A DNA stretch of 64,000 nucleotides from positions 1,866,018 to 1,930,017 of the forward strand of contig NZ_JACVPI010000001.1 in NCBI RefSeq assembly GCF_018881965.1, given 5' to 3'. Under the pieces are notes generated by a model, which worked only from the letters and a program-made list of their open reading frames with translations, did no database searches and was not told where the DNA came from. Positions 10,154-18,949 of this stretch are shown here, one piece after another. Within the stretch, counting starts at the first letter, position 1. The number at the start of each line of letters is the position of its first letter. Position numbers and translations under genes: made by a program. The stretch is from Polynucleobacter sp. JS-Polo-80-F4 (GTDB taxonomy: Bacteria > Pseudomonadota > Gammaproteobacteria > Burkholderiales > Burkholderiaceae).

Positions 10154-11590
10154 TTACTGGCTTTTGCTCACCCCTTTACTGCCGCTATTAGCGCTAGAGG
10201 TGGCTGAACTACCATTTTTCGCAGATTTTGCAAGCCCTGTCGATGCGGATTTATGCTGAGATGCAGCATTTTTATCTGAAGAATTACCCTTAGAAGCACT
10301 CTTTTCGGCTGTTTTTGAGGTGCTCACCGGAGGGCACTTAGCAGGCTTAGCCCCTTTTGCCCCTTTTACAGGCTTTGGACACTTTGACGCAGGTGGGGCT
10401 GGTTTTTCTAGACTCAGACTGGCGTTGTCTGCCATGGCAGACGATACATCTCCAGGACGTCGGCTGGTCTTAGGGATCAAAACCGTTGAGCCGGCTCGGA
10501 TACGCATGCCTCTAGGTATGCCATTTATCTCTCTTAACGTTTCGACATCGACACCTAAGCTTTTTGCTGCCTGGTCAACGCTTTCTGTTTTAGCAACCTG
10601 AACAGCCGTCCATGAAGAAAGTGGCTTGGTGTATTGCTTCAGGTTGTCTTGAAAGATTTCTGCATGCGCGAACGGCAACAGAATTTGCTGGTTAGCATTG
10701 CTCAAAACAACGGGTTTATTGAAAGATGGATTCAAACTATGAAATTCATCTGATGGTATTTCAGCCAACTTAATCACCAATGCCACATCAATATCGCTAC
10801 CAACATCTACCGCAACAAAGTATGGATGATTTTCGAGATCAGGCAAAACTATTCCGTAAGCCTGTGGATCTAAAACAATTTGACGATACGCCATTAACTT
10901 GGGGACGTAATTGCGGGTTTCGCGCGGCAAGGTCAAACTTTCATAATCCGTTGGTAGGCCAGCGGCAGCATTGCGCTTCTGAGCCTTGGAAATGTTTCCA
11001 GCACCCCAGTTATATGCTGCTAGTGCTAGCTCCCAACTACCAAATTGATTATTGAGGCGCTGCAAGTAATCCAGCGCTGCATCAGTTGACTGCACAACAT
11101 CCCGACGCTCATCTCTAAATACGTTTTGCGTTAAGCGAAAGTCTTTCCCAGTAGCAGGCATAAATTGCCATAAGCCTACTGCTTTAGCACTGGACTTGGC
11201 ATTAGTAACGAATGCACTCTCAACAAATGGAAGAAGCGCAATTTCTGTTGGCATATTGCGCGCGTTAACTTCTTGAACGATATAAAATAAATAGCGTGAA
11301 GAACGCGTCATAGAACGATTGACGTAATCAGGTCTAGCAGACAGCCAACGAACCTGCTCTATCTCCAGCGGAGTGTTCATTGGCTCCATCTGAAAGCCGT
11401 CACGTATTCTTATCCACAAATTGTCAGAAGGCGCATAGACCTTGCTCACAGACTGATTTTTGAGATTAACCCGTGTAGCCTTGGATGCCTTTGAATTTGC
11501 TTTTGTCGGAGTGTCTGAAGACCAATCTCCAGTACTTGCACACCCACTCAAAAAAGCAATAATGAATATTGCCGCATACATCAAGCGCAT
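10154..11590 (-). CDS. mltD: Membrane-bound lytic murein transglycosylase D
   Basis: Cleaves the MurNAc-GlcNAc bond of peptidoglycan, leaving 1,6-anhydro-MurNAc. The 478 residues start with a lipoprotein signal peptide whose lipobox is LSGC, giving an outer-membrane-anchored periplasmic enzyme. The SLT domain (about 95-215) has the catalytic Glu in PFVESAF, then GLWQFMPATG and AAYNWGAGN. One clear LysM repeat follows near residue 335-380, and the C terminus is a Lys/Ser/Ala-rich tail. ATG 11590 shares a base with the gloB stop (TAATG) and gives the better signal peptide; ATG 11608 is an alternative. gloB-mltD adjacency matches E. coli. Confidence 0.93.
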   Translation of the reverse strand: MRLMYAAIFIIAFLSGCASTGDWSSDTPTKANSKASKATRVNLKNQSVSKVYAPSDNLWIRIRDGFQMEPMNTPLEIEQVRWLSARPDYVNRSMTRSSRYLFYIVQEVNARNMPTEIALLPFVESAFVTNAKSSAKAVGLWQFMPATGKDFRLTQNVFRDERRDVVQSTDAALDYLQRLNNQFGSWELALAAYNWGAGNISKAQKRNAAAGLPTDYESLTLPRETRNYVPKLMAYRQIVLDPQAYGIVLPDLENHPYFVAVDVGSDIDVALVIKLAEIPSDEFHSLNPSFNKPVVLSNANQQILLPFAHAEIFQDNLKQYTKPLSSWTAVQVAKTESVDQAAKSLGVDVETLREINGIPRGMRIRAGSTVLIPKTSRRPGDVSSAMADNASLSLEKPAPPASKCPKPVKGAKGAKPAKCPPVSTSKTAEKSASKGNSSDKNAASQHKSASTGLAKSAKNGSSATSSANSGSKGVSKSQ

Positions 11591-12399
11591 TAGAAGCGAT
11601 CTTTCCATGCGCGAATCACTGCCAAGACATGCGCAGGTGTCGGTAATGATGCCTGACCTGAAACCTCCTTAGCCATCGCAATCACTTCCGCTTGATCGCA
11701 GCGCATGAAAGGATTCGCTTGGAGCTCTTGCCCAATAGTTGTTGGAAGGGTCGGCAAACCTTGCTCTCGTAGAGATTTAGCCTGCTCCGCCCAAGAAAGT
11801 AGATTGAGATTGTTGGGCTCTACTGCTAAGGCAAAACGAATGTTAGATAAGGTGTACTCATGGGTGCAATAAACCAAAGTATTTTTTGGTAAGGCTGCAA
11901 ACTTTCCGAGAGACTCTGACATTTGAGTTGGGGTGCCTTCAAATAGCCTGCCACAACCCGATGCAAATAAAGTGTCGCCACAAAAAAGCATAGGCTCGAC
12001 AACGTTGGCCTGCATATTTGCAAAGTACGCAATATGACTTAGGGTATGTCCAGGCACTTCAAATACCTTGAGGCTAATTCGAGGAGCAGGAATTTCTATC
12101 TTGTCATCCTGCATTACGACAACAGTTCGACCGGGAATGTTGTCGCCCACTGGACCCCATACAGGAATGTCAGTCCCAAGGTTTTGCAGCAGATTCAAAA
12201 TGCCGCCCGTGTGATCAGCGTGGTGATGGGTAATTAAAATACCCTTGAGGTTTAGTTTGCTCGCCCTCAAATACTCTAAGACTGGCTCAGAATCGCCTGG
12301 GTCAACCACCAAAGCAGAGCTGCCATCGTGAATGCACCATATATAGTTATCATCAAAAGCCGGTATGGGCCAGACCTGCAATAAAGTATTCTTATCCAT
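11590..12399 (-). CDS. gloB: Hydroxyacylglutathione hydrolase (glyoxalase II)
   Basis: Hydrolyses S-D-lactoylglutathione to D-lactate and glutathione, completing methylglyoxal detoxification. It is a metallo-beta-lactamase-fold enzyme of 269 residues with the binuclear metal motif THHHADHTGG, further ligands in VPGHTLSH and FCGDTLF, and a final YCTHEYT segment. The start at ATG 12399 (MDKNTLLQVWPIP) fits the family; the longer open frame to 12477 has an unrelated sequence and overlaps the divergent gene. The start lies only six bases from that of the divergent methyltransferase, and no Shine-Dalgarno is visible. Confidence 0.95.
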   Translation of the reverse strand: MDKNTLLQVWPIPAFDDNYIWCIHDGSSALVVDPGDSEPVLEYLRASKLNLKGILITHHHADHTGGILNLLQNLGTDIPVWGPVGDNIPGRTVVVMQDDKIEIPAPRISLKVFEVPGHTLSHIAYFANMQANVVEPMLFCGDTLFASGCGRLFEGTPTQMSESLGKFAALPKNTLVYCTHEYTLSNIRFALAVEPNNLNLLSWAEQAKSLREQGLPTLPTTIGQELQANPFMRCDQAEVIAMAKEVSGQASLPTPAHVLAVIRAWKDRF

Positions 12400-12405
12400 A
12401 GACCG

Positions 12406-13224
12406 ATGATACCAACCCCTCCCATCCCCTCTCAGATGCCTGCACCTCCCTGGAGCTCTTGGGAAAAATGGCTCCAATCACCTCCTGGGCGCTATGTCCT
12501 AGCGTGGGAGCAGCACTGTTTTGACCAAATTGTTGCCGATGTCTTTGGCTTTCATGCTGTCCAGGTTGGCTTACCCCAAATTAACACCTTGAGCGAAAAT
12601 CGGATGCCTCTGCATGCCATCTTGATTCACTCTAACGATAGTCGTTCTCATGCCACTAATTACAACTGGCATTTAATTGAAGGTGACTCTACAGAACTCC
12701 CTTTTGCCAGCGAAAGTCTAGATCTCATTGTTCTACCCCATGTTTTGGAGTTCGCTACAGATCCCCATCAAATATTGCGTGAAGTCGACCGAGTACTTAG
12801 GCCAGAAGGACGTTTAATTATTTCCGGCTTTAACCCAGCAAGTCTTTGGGGTGCTAGACAATATCTCAGTAGATTGGTTGGAACGCCCTACCTTCCTAGA
12901 GATGGTCAATTTATTAGCCTCATCCGCATAAAAGATTGGTTAGAGTTGCTTAACTTTTCTTTAGATCGCGGCCACTTTGGTTGTTATAAATTCCCATTAC
13001 AAGGTGAATCCGTGATGGGCAAGATGAATTTTCTAGAGAAAATGGGTAACCGTTGGTGGCCAATATTCGGGGCAGTTTTTTTAGTTTCCGCCATTAAGCG
13101 CCAGCAAGGTATGCGTCTCATCGGCCCAGCAACACTTGTCCGCATACCCGCTATCAAGCAGTTGAGTCCTGCTGCTGAACGCAGCAATATCCAAACACAC
13201 CTCAAAAACAGCAATTCCAAGTAA
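12406..13224 (+). CDS. Class I SAM-dependent methyltransferase, YafS-like
   Basis: Putative small-molecule methyltransferase, 272 residues. A Methyltransf_11-type core is visible: LIEGDSTELPFASESLDLIVLPHVLEF (acidic and motif II region) followed by LREVDRVLRPEGRLIISGFNP. The first SAM-binding glycine motif is poorly conserved, as is usual in the YafS group. Its place between gloB and rnhA matches E. coli yafS. The start may be ATG 12406 or ATG 12436; neither has a Shine-Dalgarno sequence, so leaderless translation is possible. The substrate is unknown. Confidence 0.82.
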   Translation: MIPTPPIPSQMPAPPWSSWEKWLQSPPGRYVLAWEQHCFDQIVADVFGFHAVQVGLPQINTLSENRMPLHAILIHSNDSRSHATNYNWHLIEGDSTELPFASESLDLIVLPHVLEFATDPHQILREVDRVLRPEGRLIISGFNPASLWGARQYLSRLVGTPYLPRDGQFISLIRIKDWLELLNFSLDRGHFGCYKFPLQGESVMGKMNFLEKMGNRWWPIFGAVFLVSAIKRQQGMRLIGPATLVRIPAIKQLSPAAERSNIQTHLKNSNSK

Positions 13225-13233
13225 ATTACTGCC

Positions 13234-13698
13234 ATGTCGCATTCGAAATCCCATCCCCATCACCCCCATATCGTGATCTACACCGATGGTGCCTGTAAAG
13301 GCAATCCTGGACCCGGGGGCTGGGGAGCTGTTTTGAGATCTGGCGGCCATGAAAAGCACATCCATGGAGGTGAAAAGCTCACCACCAATAACCGAATGGA
13401 GATTTGCGCGGTTATTTTTGCCCTAAAAGCCTTAAAACAGCGCAGCACCGTAGAGCTGTGGACTGACTCCCAATATGTCCAAAAAGGCGTTACAGAATGG
13501 CTTGAGGGTTGGAAAAAAAGGGGTTGGAAAACGGCTAGCAAAGATCCAGTTAAAAATTCCGATCTTTGGCAAGAGCTAGACGCCCTGCTCCCGGACCATG
13601 AAATCTCCTGGCATTGGGTTAGAGGCCATAACGGACACCCCGGCAATGAGCTGGCTGATCAGCTTGCCAACAAAGGCGTAGAAGAATTCTTGCCCTAA
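13234..13698 (+). CDS. rnhA: Ribonuclease HI
   Basis: Degrades the RNA strand of RNA-DNA hybrids. At 154 residues it has the canonical length. The four acidic catalytic residues are in place: Asp in [17 protein letters not shown], Glu in NNRMEICAV, Asp in ELWTDSQYV and the late Asp in GNELADQLA. The basic handle GWKKRGWK is also present. It is nine bases after the YafS-like gene, in the order found in E. coli (gloB / yafS-rnhA-dnaQ), but here two RND genes separate it from dnaQ. Confidence 0.97.
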   Translation: MSHSKSHPHHPHIVIYTDGACKGNPGPGGWGAVLRSGGHEKHIHGGEKLTTNNRMEICAVIFALKALKQRSTVELWTDSQYVQKGVTEWLEGWKKRGWKTASKDPVKNSDLWQELDALLPDHEISWHWVRGHNGHPGNELADQLANKGVEEFLP

Positions 13699-13810
13699 AG
13701 CTAGACCTCTCCTGCAGGCACCTTTTAAGCCATCTTATGAGAGAATGGTTATGCCCTAAAAAGAGCCAAAAACAGCTTACAACCTTTATAAAACCAAGAA
13801 AAACGAGACT

Positions 13811-15130
13811 GTGTCAAAAATAGAATCCTCACTCGATAAGGCTGTCGCCAAACTCGTGCAATTTAAAAATACAGGCAAAACACGCCTCTGCACACTTTGG
13901 CAAAAGTCTTCTCCGCTACTTGGACGACTTAAGCAAGTGGATTACGCCACGCTTAAATCCTTTGTAGTTAAATTTAAATGGCGCATCCTATTAGTCCTGA
14001 TCATTCTTTATGCAGGCTCTAAAGCGTATGACTACTTCTTTCCAGCATCGGAAAAAGCTGGTGGGCCTGTAACTATCACTTCTGTTGTTGTTGAGAAGAA
14101 AGATGTACCCCTGATCATTGAAGCCACTGGCACGATTGTTTCTAATAGCATTGTTGATATCAGGCCAATGGTTACCAATACCGTAGCAAAAATTGAAGTC
14201 AAGGATGGTCAAGAAGTTAAAGCAGGCGATTTACTTTTCACCCTTGATGATCGTAATGACAAGGCGAACTACGAGAAGCTTAAAGCCCTTGCAGACGATG
14301 CTCAAAAGCAGTACTTACGTGCTAAGGAGCTTGTAGCGAAAAACTTTATTTCCAAGGCTGGTTTAGAGACTAGTCTCGCCAATGCTAAGTCTGCCCAAGC
14401 TGCCGCCCGCTCTGCCGAGGTGCAGCTTTCATTTGACTACATTAAATCCCCAATTGATGGTCGCGCCGGCATTGTGAATGTATTCCCTGGATCCTTGGTT
14501 CAAGCTAGCAATATCGTTTCTACAGCTACTAGCTCTACTGCGACCTCTAGCGTTGGTTCAATGGTGACCATAACGCAATTGAATCCAATCAATGTGCAGT
14601 TTGTAATACCTGAAAAAGATATTCCTATCATGTTGGAAAATCAACTTGATGGAGAAGCCATGACTGTTAAGGTGGTGGTTGGTGATAGCGGCAAAAAAAC
14701 ATACGAAGGAAAAGTCTTGGTAATTGATAACCAAGTGGATCCCTCAATTGCAGCTGTCCGAGTGAAGGCGCAAATCCCCAATAACGACAAAACCTTATTA
14801 CCAGGCCAATTTGCTCGCGTATCCCTGGTGGCCAATACATTAAAGGATGCCCTGGCGATTCCTTCACAGGCAGTCATCATCAATGCACGCGGCAAGATGG
14901 TTTATGTTGTGGATAAGGATGGTAAAGCCGTTTCTAAACCCATCAAAGTGGTTTATGAATACCTAGGGTCAACGGTTGTTACTGGCATTGAGCCTGGTGA
15001 CAGAGTGGTCGTTGAAGGTAAGCAAAACTTGCGTCCAGGAAGTAAGGTTCGTGAGTCCAAGAACGCAACCCCTCCAGCAAGCCCGAGTGCATCTGCCCCT
15101 GCAACACCTCCTGCCCCAGAGAAGAAATGA
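13811..15130 (+). CDS. RND efflux periplasmic adaptor (membrane fusion protein)
   Basis: Links an inner-membrane RND pump to an outer-membrane channel. The 439 residues have an unusually long cytoplasmic N terminus (about 55 residues, Lys-rich) before one helix (WRILLVLIILYAGSKAYDYF). A split biotinyl-lipoyl domain follows (VKDGQEVKAGDLLFTLDDRND ... SPIDGRAGIVNVFPGSLV) around a helical hairpin, then the beta-barrel domain and a Pro/Ala/Ser-rich end. The start is GTG at 13811 with only a weak purine run upstream. It overlaps the pump gene by four bases (ATGA). The best family match is the MdtA/MexE-like group; the substrate is not predictable. Confidence 0.88.
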   Translation: MSKIESSLDKAVAKLVQFKNTGKTRLCTLWQKSSPLLGRLKQVDYATLKSFVVKFKWRILLVLIILYAGSKAYDYFFPASEKAGGPVTITSVVVEKKDVPLIIEATGTIVSNSIVDIRPMVTNTVAKIEVKDGQEVKAGDLLFTLDDRNDKANYEKLKALADDAQKQYLRAKELVAKNFISKAGLETSLANAKSAQAAARSAEVQLSFDYIKSPIDGRAGIVNVFPGSLVQASNIVSTATSSTATSSVGSMVTITQLNPINVQFVIPEKDIPIMLENQLDGEAMTVKVVVGDSGKKTYEGKVLVIDNQVDPSIAAVRVKAQIPNNDKTLLPGQFARVSLVANTLKDALAIPSQAVIINARGKMVYVVDKDGKAVSKPIKVVYEYLGSTVVTGIEPGDRVVVEGKQNLRPGSKVRESKNATPPASPSASAPATPPAPEKK

Positions 15131-18100
15131 CACTTTCCGAGCTATGTATTCGGCGTCCGGTAATGACGGTGCTGCTCTCAGTAGCAACCGTCATAGCAGG
15201 AGCAGTCGCATACGTCAAAATTCCAGTAGCGGCACTTCCGAGCTTCAATACTCCGGTTATTTCTGTAAGCGCCTCTTTGCCAGGAGCGTCACCGGAAAAC
15301 ATGGCATCCGCAGTTGCATTGCCTCTCGAGAAAGAGTTCTCAACTATTGACGGCATTAACGTCATTAGCTCTACCAACTCATTAGGTAGTACCAGCATTA
15401 CTCTGGAATTTAATAACGACCGAGATATTGATAAGGCTGCTGTTGATGTTCAGGCAGCATTATTGCGCGCACAAAAGCGGCTTCCTATTGAAATGACAGT
15501 CCCGCCTTCGTATCGCAAAATTAATCCTGCCGATACACCGGTCCTAGTAGTTCGCATGAGCTCACCCTCCATCAGTCTCTCTGATATTAATCAGTACGCT
15601 GAAAATCTTGTCTCACCCAACTTATCAACCATTAGTGGCGTTGCTCAAGTGCTTGTATACGGCGCCAAGCGCTACGCCGTTCGTGTACGCGTTCATCCAG
15701 ATGCGCTGGCCAATCGCAACCTAACGGTTGATGACATTGCTTTGGCGATTAATAAAGCCAATTCGAATAGTCCAGTGGGTGTATTAGATGGCCCACGCCA
15801 AGCAATTACTATTTACGCAAATCCCCAGTTAGTCAGGCCAGAAGAATTTGCCAATTTAATTGTGAGTCAGAAGAATGGCTTACCTATTTATCTCAAGGAT
15901 GTTGCAGACGTTATTGAAAGCTACGAGGATGTCAAAACCCTTGCGAGCTCAAATGGCGAACGCTCAATTGCGGTTGCAGTATTAAGACAACCTGGAGCCA
16001 ATACTGTTGATGTAGTCAAGTCAGTAAAAGAGTTGCTCCCTCAGCTGCAAAAGCAAATGCCTGAGTCAATTCGACTACAGCTCCTCAATGACCGCTCCCT
16101 CTCCATTATCGAAGCGATTCATGACGTTAATCTCACACTGGCGTTAACAGTCTTGCTGGTCATCTTAGTGATCTTTTTATTCCTAAAGCACATCTCAGCA
16201 ACCATTATTCCCTCCATCAGCCTTCCAATTTCGCTGATAGGCGCATTTTTCCTTCTGTATTTCATGGGATACAGCCTAGATAACATTTCCCTCCTAGGTA
16301 TTACATTGGCTGTGGGCCTAGTAGTAGATGATGCAATCGTGGTTCTTGAAAACATCATGCGCTACATCGAACAAGGCATGGATCCACTCAAGGCATCACT
16401 GAAAGGCAGCAAAGAAGTTGGCTTCACCATCATCTCCATTTCCATTTCGTTAGTAGCGGTCTTTATTCCACTCTTCTTTATGCCTGGTCCAATTGGGCTT
16501 CTGTTTAGAGAATTTGCTGTAGTTGTATCACTTTCTATTTTGGTATCCGCAGTGGTTTCGCTCACTGTTGTACCAATGCTCTGCAGCCGCTTCTTACCAA
16601 AGCCAGGTCAACACGCAAAAGAATATGCAATCAATAAGAAATTTGATCGAATTTTTGATTGGATGCTCAAAACGTATATTCACTATTTAGACCTTGCTTT
16701 AAAGAATCGCAAGATTGTTCTTTGGGGCGCAGTTTCCACGTTCGTGATTACGGTAGTACTCTTTGTAAATAGTCCAAAAGGATTCTTTCCAGAGGAAGAT
16801 ATTGGGCAAATCCAGGCAACAACCGAAGCCTCCGAAGATATTTCCTTCAGAGCGATGTTGGCATTGCAAGATCAGGCGGCTGAACTAGTAAATTCCGACC
16901 CTAATGTGGCTAATTCAATCTCGGTAATTGGCGGTGGAGCAAGCTCTGGCTATAACACTGGGCGTATTTTTATTATTCTCAAGCCTAAGGGTGATCGTCA
17001 GAAAATGGCCAAGGTCATGGAAGGCTTGCGCACCAAGTTTAAAGAGATACCAGGACTTCAAGTCTATATGCGCCCCGTACAGAATTTACAGCTTGGTGGA
17101 AAAAGCAGTAAGAGTCGCTATCAATTTACCTTGCAGAGTGTTGGTTTTGAAGGCGTAAACGAGTGGGCCGATAAACTCATGCAAAAAATGCGTGCCGACC
17201 CAATGTTTAGGGATGTCACCAGCGACTCTCAAATGAAGGGGCTTAACGTCAAGATCGATATTGATCGAGAAAAGGCCGCAAGTGCTGGCGTTAACATTGC
17301 TGATATACGTTCTGCTCTTTACAACGCATTCGGGGAGAAACAAGTCTCCACAATTTACACCCCTGTAAATACTTATTACGTGATTCTTGAGGCGGCTGTT
17401 GAAGACCGGCAATATGAAACCGACCTTAATAAAATCTTCGTTCGTGGTCGCGCTACTGACAAGCTAATTCCGCTGTCTAGCCTTGCCACCTTTACACGTA
17501 CCGTAGGACCAACAGCAGTCAACCATCAAGGTCAGATCCCTGCGGTTACCCTATCCTTCAACTTGGCGCCGGATGTTTTCTTAGGTGACGCTACGAAACA
17601 GATTGAATCCTTTACCAAGGCCGTTGATCTTCCGCCTTCTATCATTACCAGTTATGGTGGTGACGCTGCTGTATTTAAAAGCAATCAGTCCGGTCAGTTA
17701 ATTCTTATCTTCTCAGCCCTTGGCGTGATCTATATTTTGCTAGGTGTTTTATATGAGAGTTACATTCATCCGCTGACTATTTTGGCTGGACTGCCATCTG
17801 CAGCAATTGGCGCAATCTTGGCATTGCGCATCTTCGGATTTGAGTTAACCATCATTGCGTCTATCGGCATCTTGTTGCTCATTGGTATTGTGAAGAAGAA
17901 TGCGATTCTGATGATCGACTTTGCTTTGGATGCGCAACGCAATCAAGGTATGACTCCCGAGAAAGCCATTCGTGAAGCTTGTATCTTGCGTTTCAGACCA
18001 ATCATGATGACGACTTTTGCAGCGCTAATGGGCGCCATTCCAATTGCCTTCGGCTTAGGGGCTGGAGCCGAGTTACGCCAACCGCTTGGCATAAGCGTAG

Positions 18101-18225
18101 CTGGTGGACTCATTTTTTCCCAATTCGTAACCCTGATTATTACTCCGGTGATTTATCTTTATTTAGATAAATATGCTGGTAATGGTCCGATGGATATTCC
18201 ACCAGCCGTTCTAGAGGGAACCTAA
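15127..18225 (+). CDS. RND multidrug efflux permease (HAE1/MdtB-MdtC-like)
   Basis: Proton-driven inner-membrane exporter, 1032 residues, with the usual two repeats of six helices and two large periplasmic loops. The N terminus LSELCIRRPVMTVLLS is typical of the family. The TM4 proton-relay Asp pair is in GLVVDDAIVVLENI, and the second half carries the matching GIVKKNAILMIDFA. It overlaps the adaptor gene by four bases and the dnaQ start by one. No outer-membrane factor gene is nearby, so the channel must be encoded elsewhere. Drug, detergent and metabolite export are all possible. Confidence 0.9.
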   Translation: MTLSELCIRRPVMTVLLSVATVIAGAVAYVKIPVAALPSFNTPVISVSASLPGASPENMASAVALPLEKEFSTIDGINVISSTNSLGSTSITLEFNNDRDIDKAAVDVQAALLRAQKRLPIEMTVPPSYRKINPADTPVLVVRMSSPSISLSDINQYAENLVSPNLSTISGVAQVLVYGAKRYAVRVRVHPDALANRNLTVDDIALAINKANSNSPVGVLDGPRQAITIYANPQLVRPEEFANLIVSQKNGLPIYLKDVADVIESYEDVKTLASSNGERSIAVAVLRQPGANTVDVVKSVKELLPQLQKQMPESIRLQLLNDRSLSIIEAIHDVNLTLALTVLLVILVIFLFLKHISATIIPSISLPISLIGAFFLLYFMGYSLDNISLLGITLAVGLVVDDAIVVLENIMRYIEQGMDPLKASLKGSKEVGFTIISISISLVAVFIPLFFMPGPIGLLFREFAVVVSLSILVSAVVSLTVVPMLCSRFLPKPGQHAKEYAINKKFDRIFDWMLKTYIHYLDLALKNRKIVLWGAVSTFVITVVLFVNSPKGFFPEEDIGQIQATTEASEDISFRAMLALQDQAAELVNSDPNVANSISVIGGGASSGYNTGRIFIILKPKGDRQKMAKVMEGLRTKFKEIPGLQVYMRPVQNLQLGGKSSKSRYQFTLQSVGFEGVNEWADKLMQKMRADPMFRDVTSDSQMKGLNVKIDIDREKAASAGVNIADIRSALYNAFGEKQVSTIYTPVNTYYVILEAAVEDRQYETDLNKIFVRGRATDKLIPLSSLATFTRTVGPTAVNHQGQIPAVTLSFNLAPDVFLGDATKQIESFTKAVDLPPSIITSYGGDAAVFKSNQSGQLILIFSALGVIYILLGVLYESYIHPLTILAGLPSAAIGAILALRIFGFELTIIASIGILLLIGIVKKNAILMIDFALDAQRNQGMTPEKAIREACILRFRPIMMTTFAALMGAIPIAFGLGAGAELRQPLGISVAGGLIFSQFVTLIITPVIYLYLDKYAGNGPMDIPPAVLEGT

Positions 18226-18935
18226 TGCGTCAAGTTATTCTCGATACTGAAACTACTGGATTAAATCCGGCTACAGGCGATCGCATTATTGAGATTGGTT
18301 GCGTTGAAATGGTTGGACGCCGCTTAACCGATAGAACCTTTCATTACTACATCAATCCAGAGCGTGACATTGATGCTGGCGCTTTCGCAGTACATGGATT
18401 ATCTAGAGAGTTTTTATCTGACAAACCAGTTTTTGCAAATATTGTTGAACAACTTATTGAGTTTGTAGATGGCGCTGAAATTGTGATTCATAACGCAGCA
18501 TTTGACTTGGGATTTTTGGACAATGAATTTGCTTTGCTCAAGCGCCCAGCGTTCAGAAACCTGGCATCAAAGGTTACCGATACGCTCCTAGACGCGCGTC
18601 AAATGTTCCCAGGCAAGAGAAATTCCCTGGATGCTTTATGCGAACGTTTTTCTATTAGCAATAAACACCGTACTTTGCACGGCGCTTTATTAGATGCCCA
18701 GCTATTAGCTGAAGTCTATGTCGCAATGACCCGCGGTCAAGAAGATCTATCTATTGACCTGATTGACTACACCGTTGGTGCAGACTCTACTGGCCATACC
18801 AAGGCTTTACCAACAAGCCTTAAGGTATTAGCTGCAAGTGATGACGACCTAGAGTGCCATGAAAAAATCTTGGCTGAGATCGCAAAGGCAAGCAAAAAGG
18901 ACCCCGTATGGAGTCCTCTAGCTACAGCAGATTAG
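18225..18935 (+). CDS. dnaQ: DNA polymerase III epsilon (proofreading) subunit
   Basis: 3'-5' exonuclease of the replicative polymerase. The 236 residues carry the DEDDh exonuclease motifs: ExoI LDTETTGL at about residues 6-13, ExoII HNAAFDLGFLDNE near 88-100, and ExoIII with catalytic His and Asp in LHGALLDAQLLAE near 155-167. The start ATG shares one base with the RND permease stop (TAATG), so it is likely co-transcribed with the pump. Its 3' end contains a terminator serving the convergent gene on the other strand. Confidence 0.96.
   Translation: MRQVILDTETTGLNPATGDRIIEIGCVEMVGRRLTDRTFHYYINPERDIDAGAFAVHGLSREFLSDKPVFANIVEQLIEFVDGAEIVIHNAAFDLGFLDNEFALLKRPAFRNLASKVTDTLLDARQMFPGKRNSLDALCERFSISNKHRTLHGALLDAQLLAEVYVAMTRGQEDLSIDLIDYTVGADSTGHTKALPTSLKVLAASDDDLECHEKILAEIAKASKKDPVWSPLATAD
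18894..18917 (-). terminator. Rho-independent terminator of the tartrate-dehydrogenase-like gene, inside dnaQ
   Basis: On the minus strand AGGACTCC, a four-base loop (ATAC) and GGGGTCCT (one G-U pair in RNA) are followed by five T's (18894-18898). It sits 33 bases beyond the stop of the minus-strand gene and within the last codons of dnaQ. The plus strand has no T-tract after the stem. Confidence 0.7.
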
Positions 18936-18949
18936 AAATTGGGCTTAGA

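Noticed and set aside
11590-12477. Extended gloB reading frame to 12477
   Set aside because: The extra 26 residues do not match glyoxalase II and would overlap the divergent methyltransferase; ATG 12399 is used instead.
14976-15398. Overlapping open frames on both strands around the RND adaptor-permease junction
   Set aside because: They are out of frame with two well-supported proteins that overlap by ATGA; no independent evidence.
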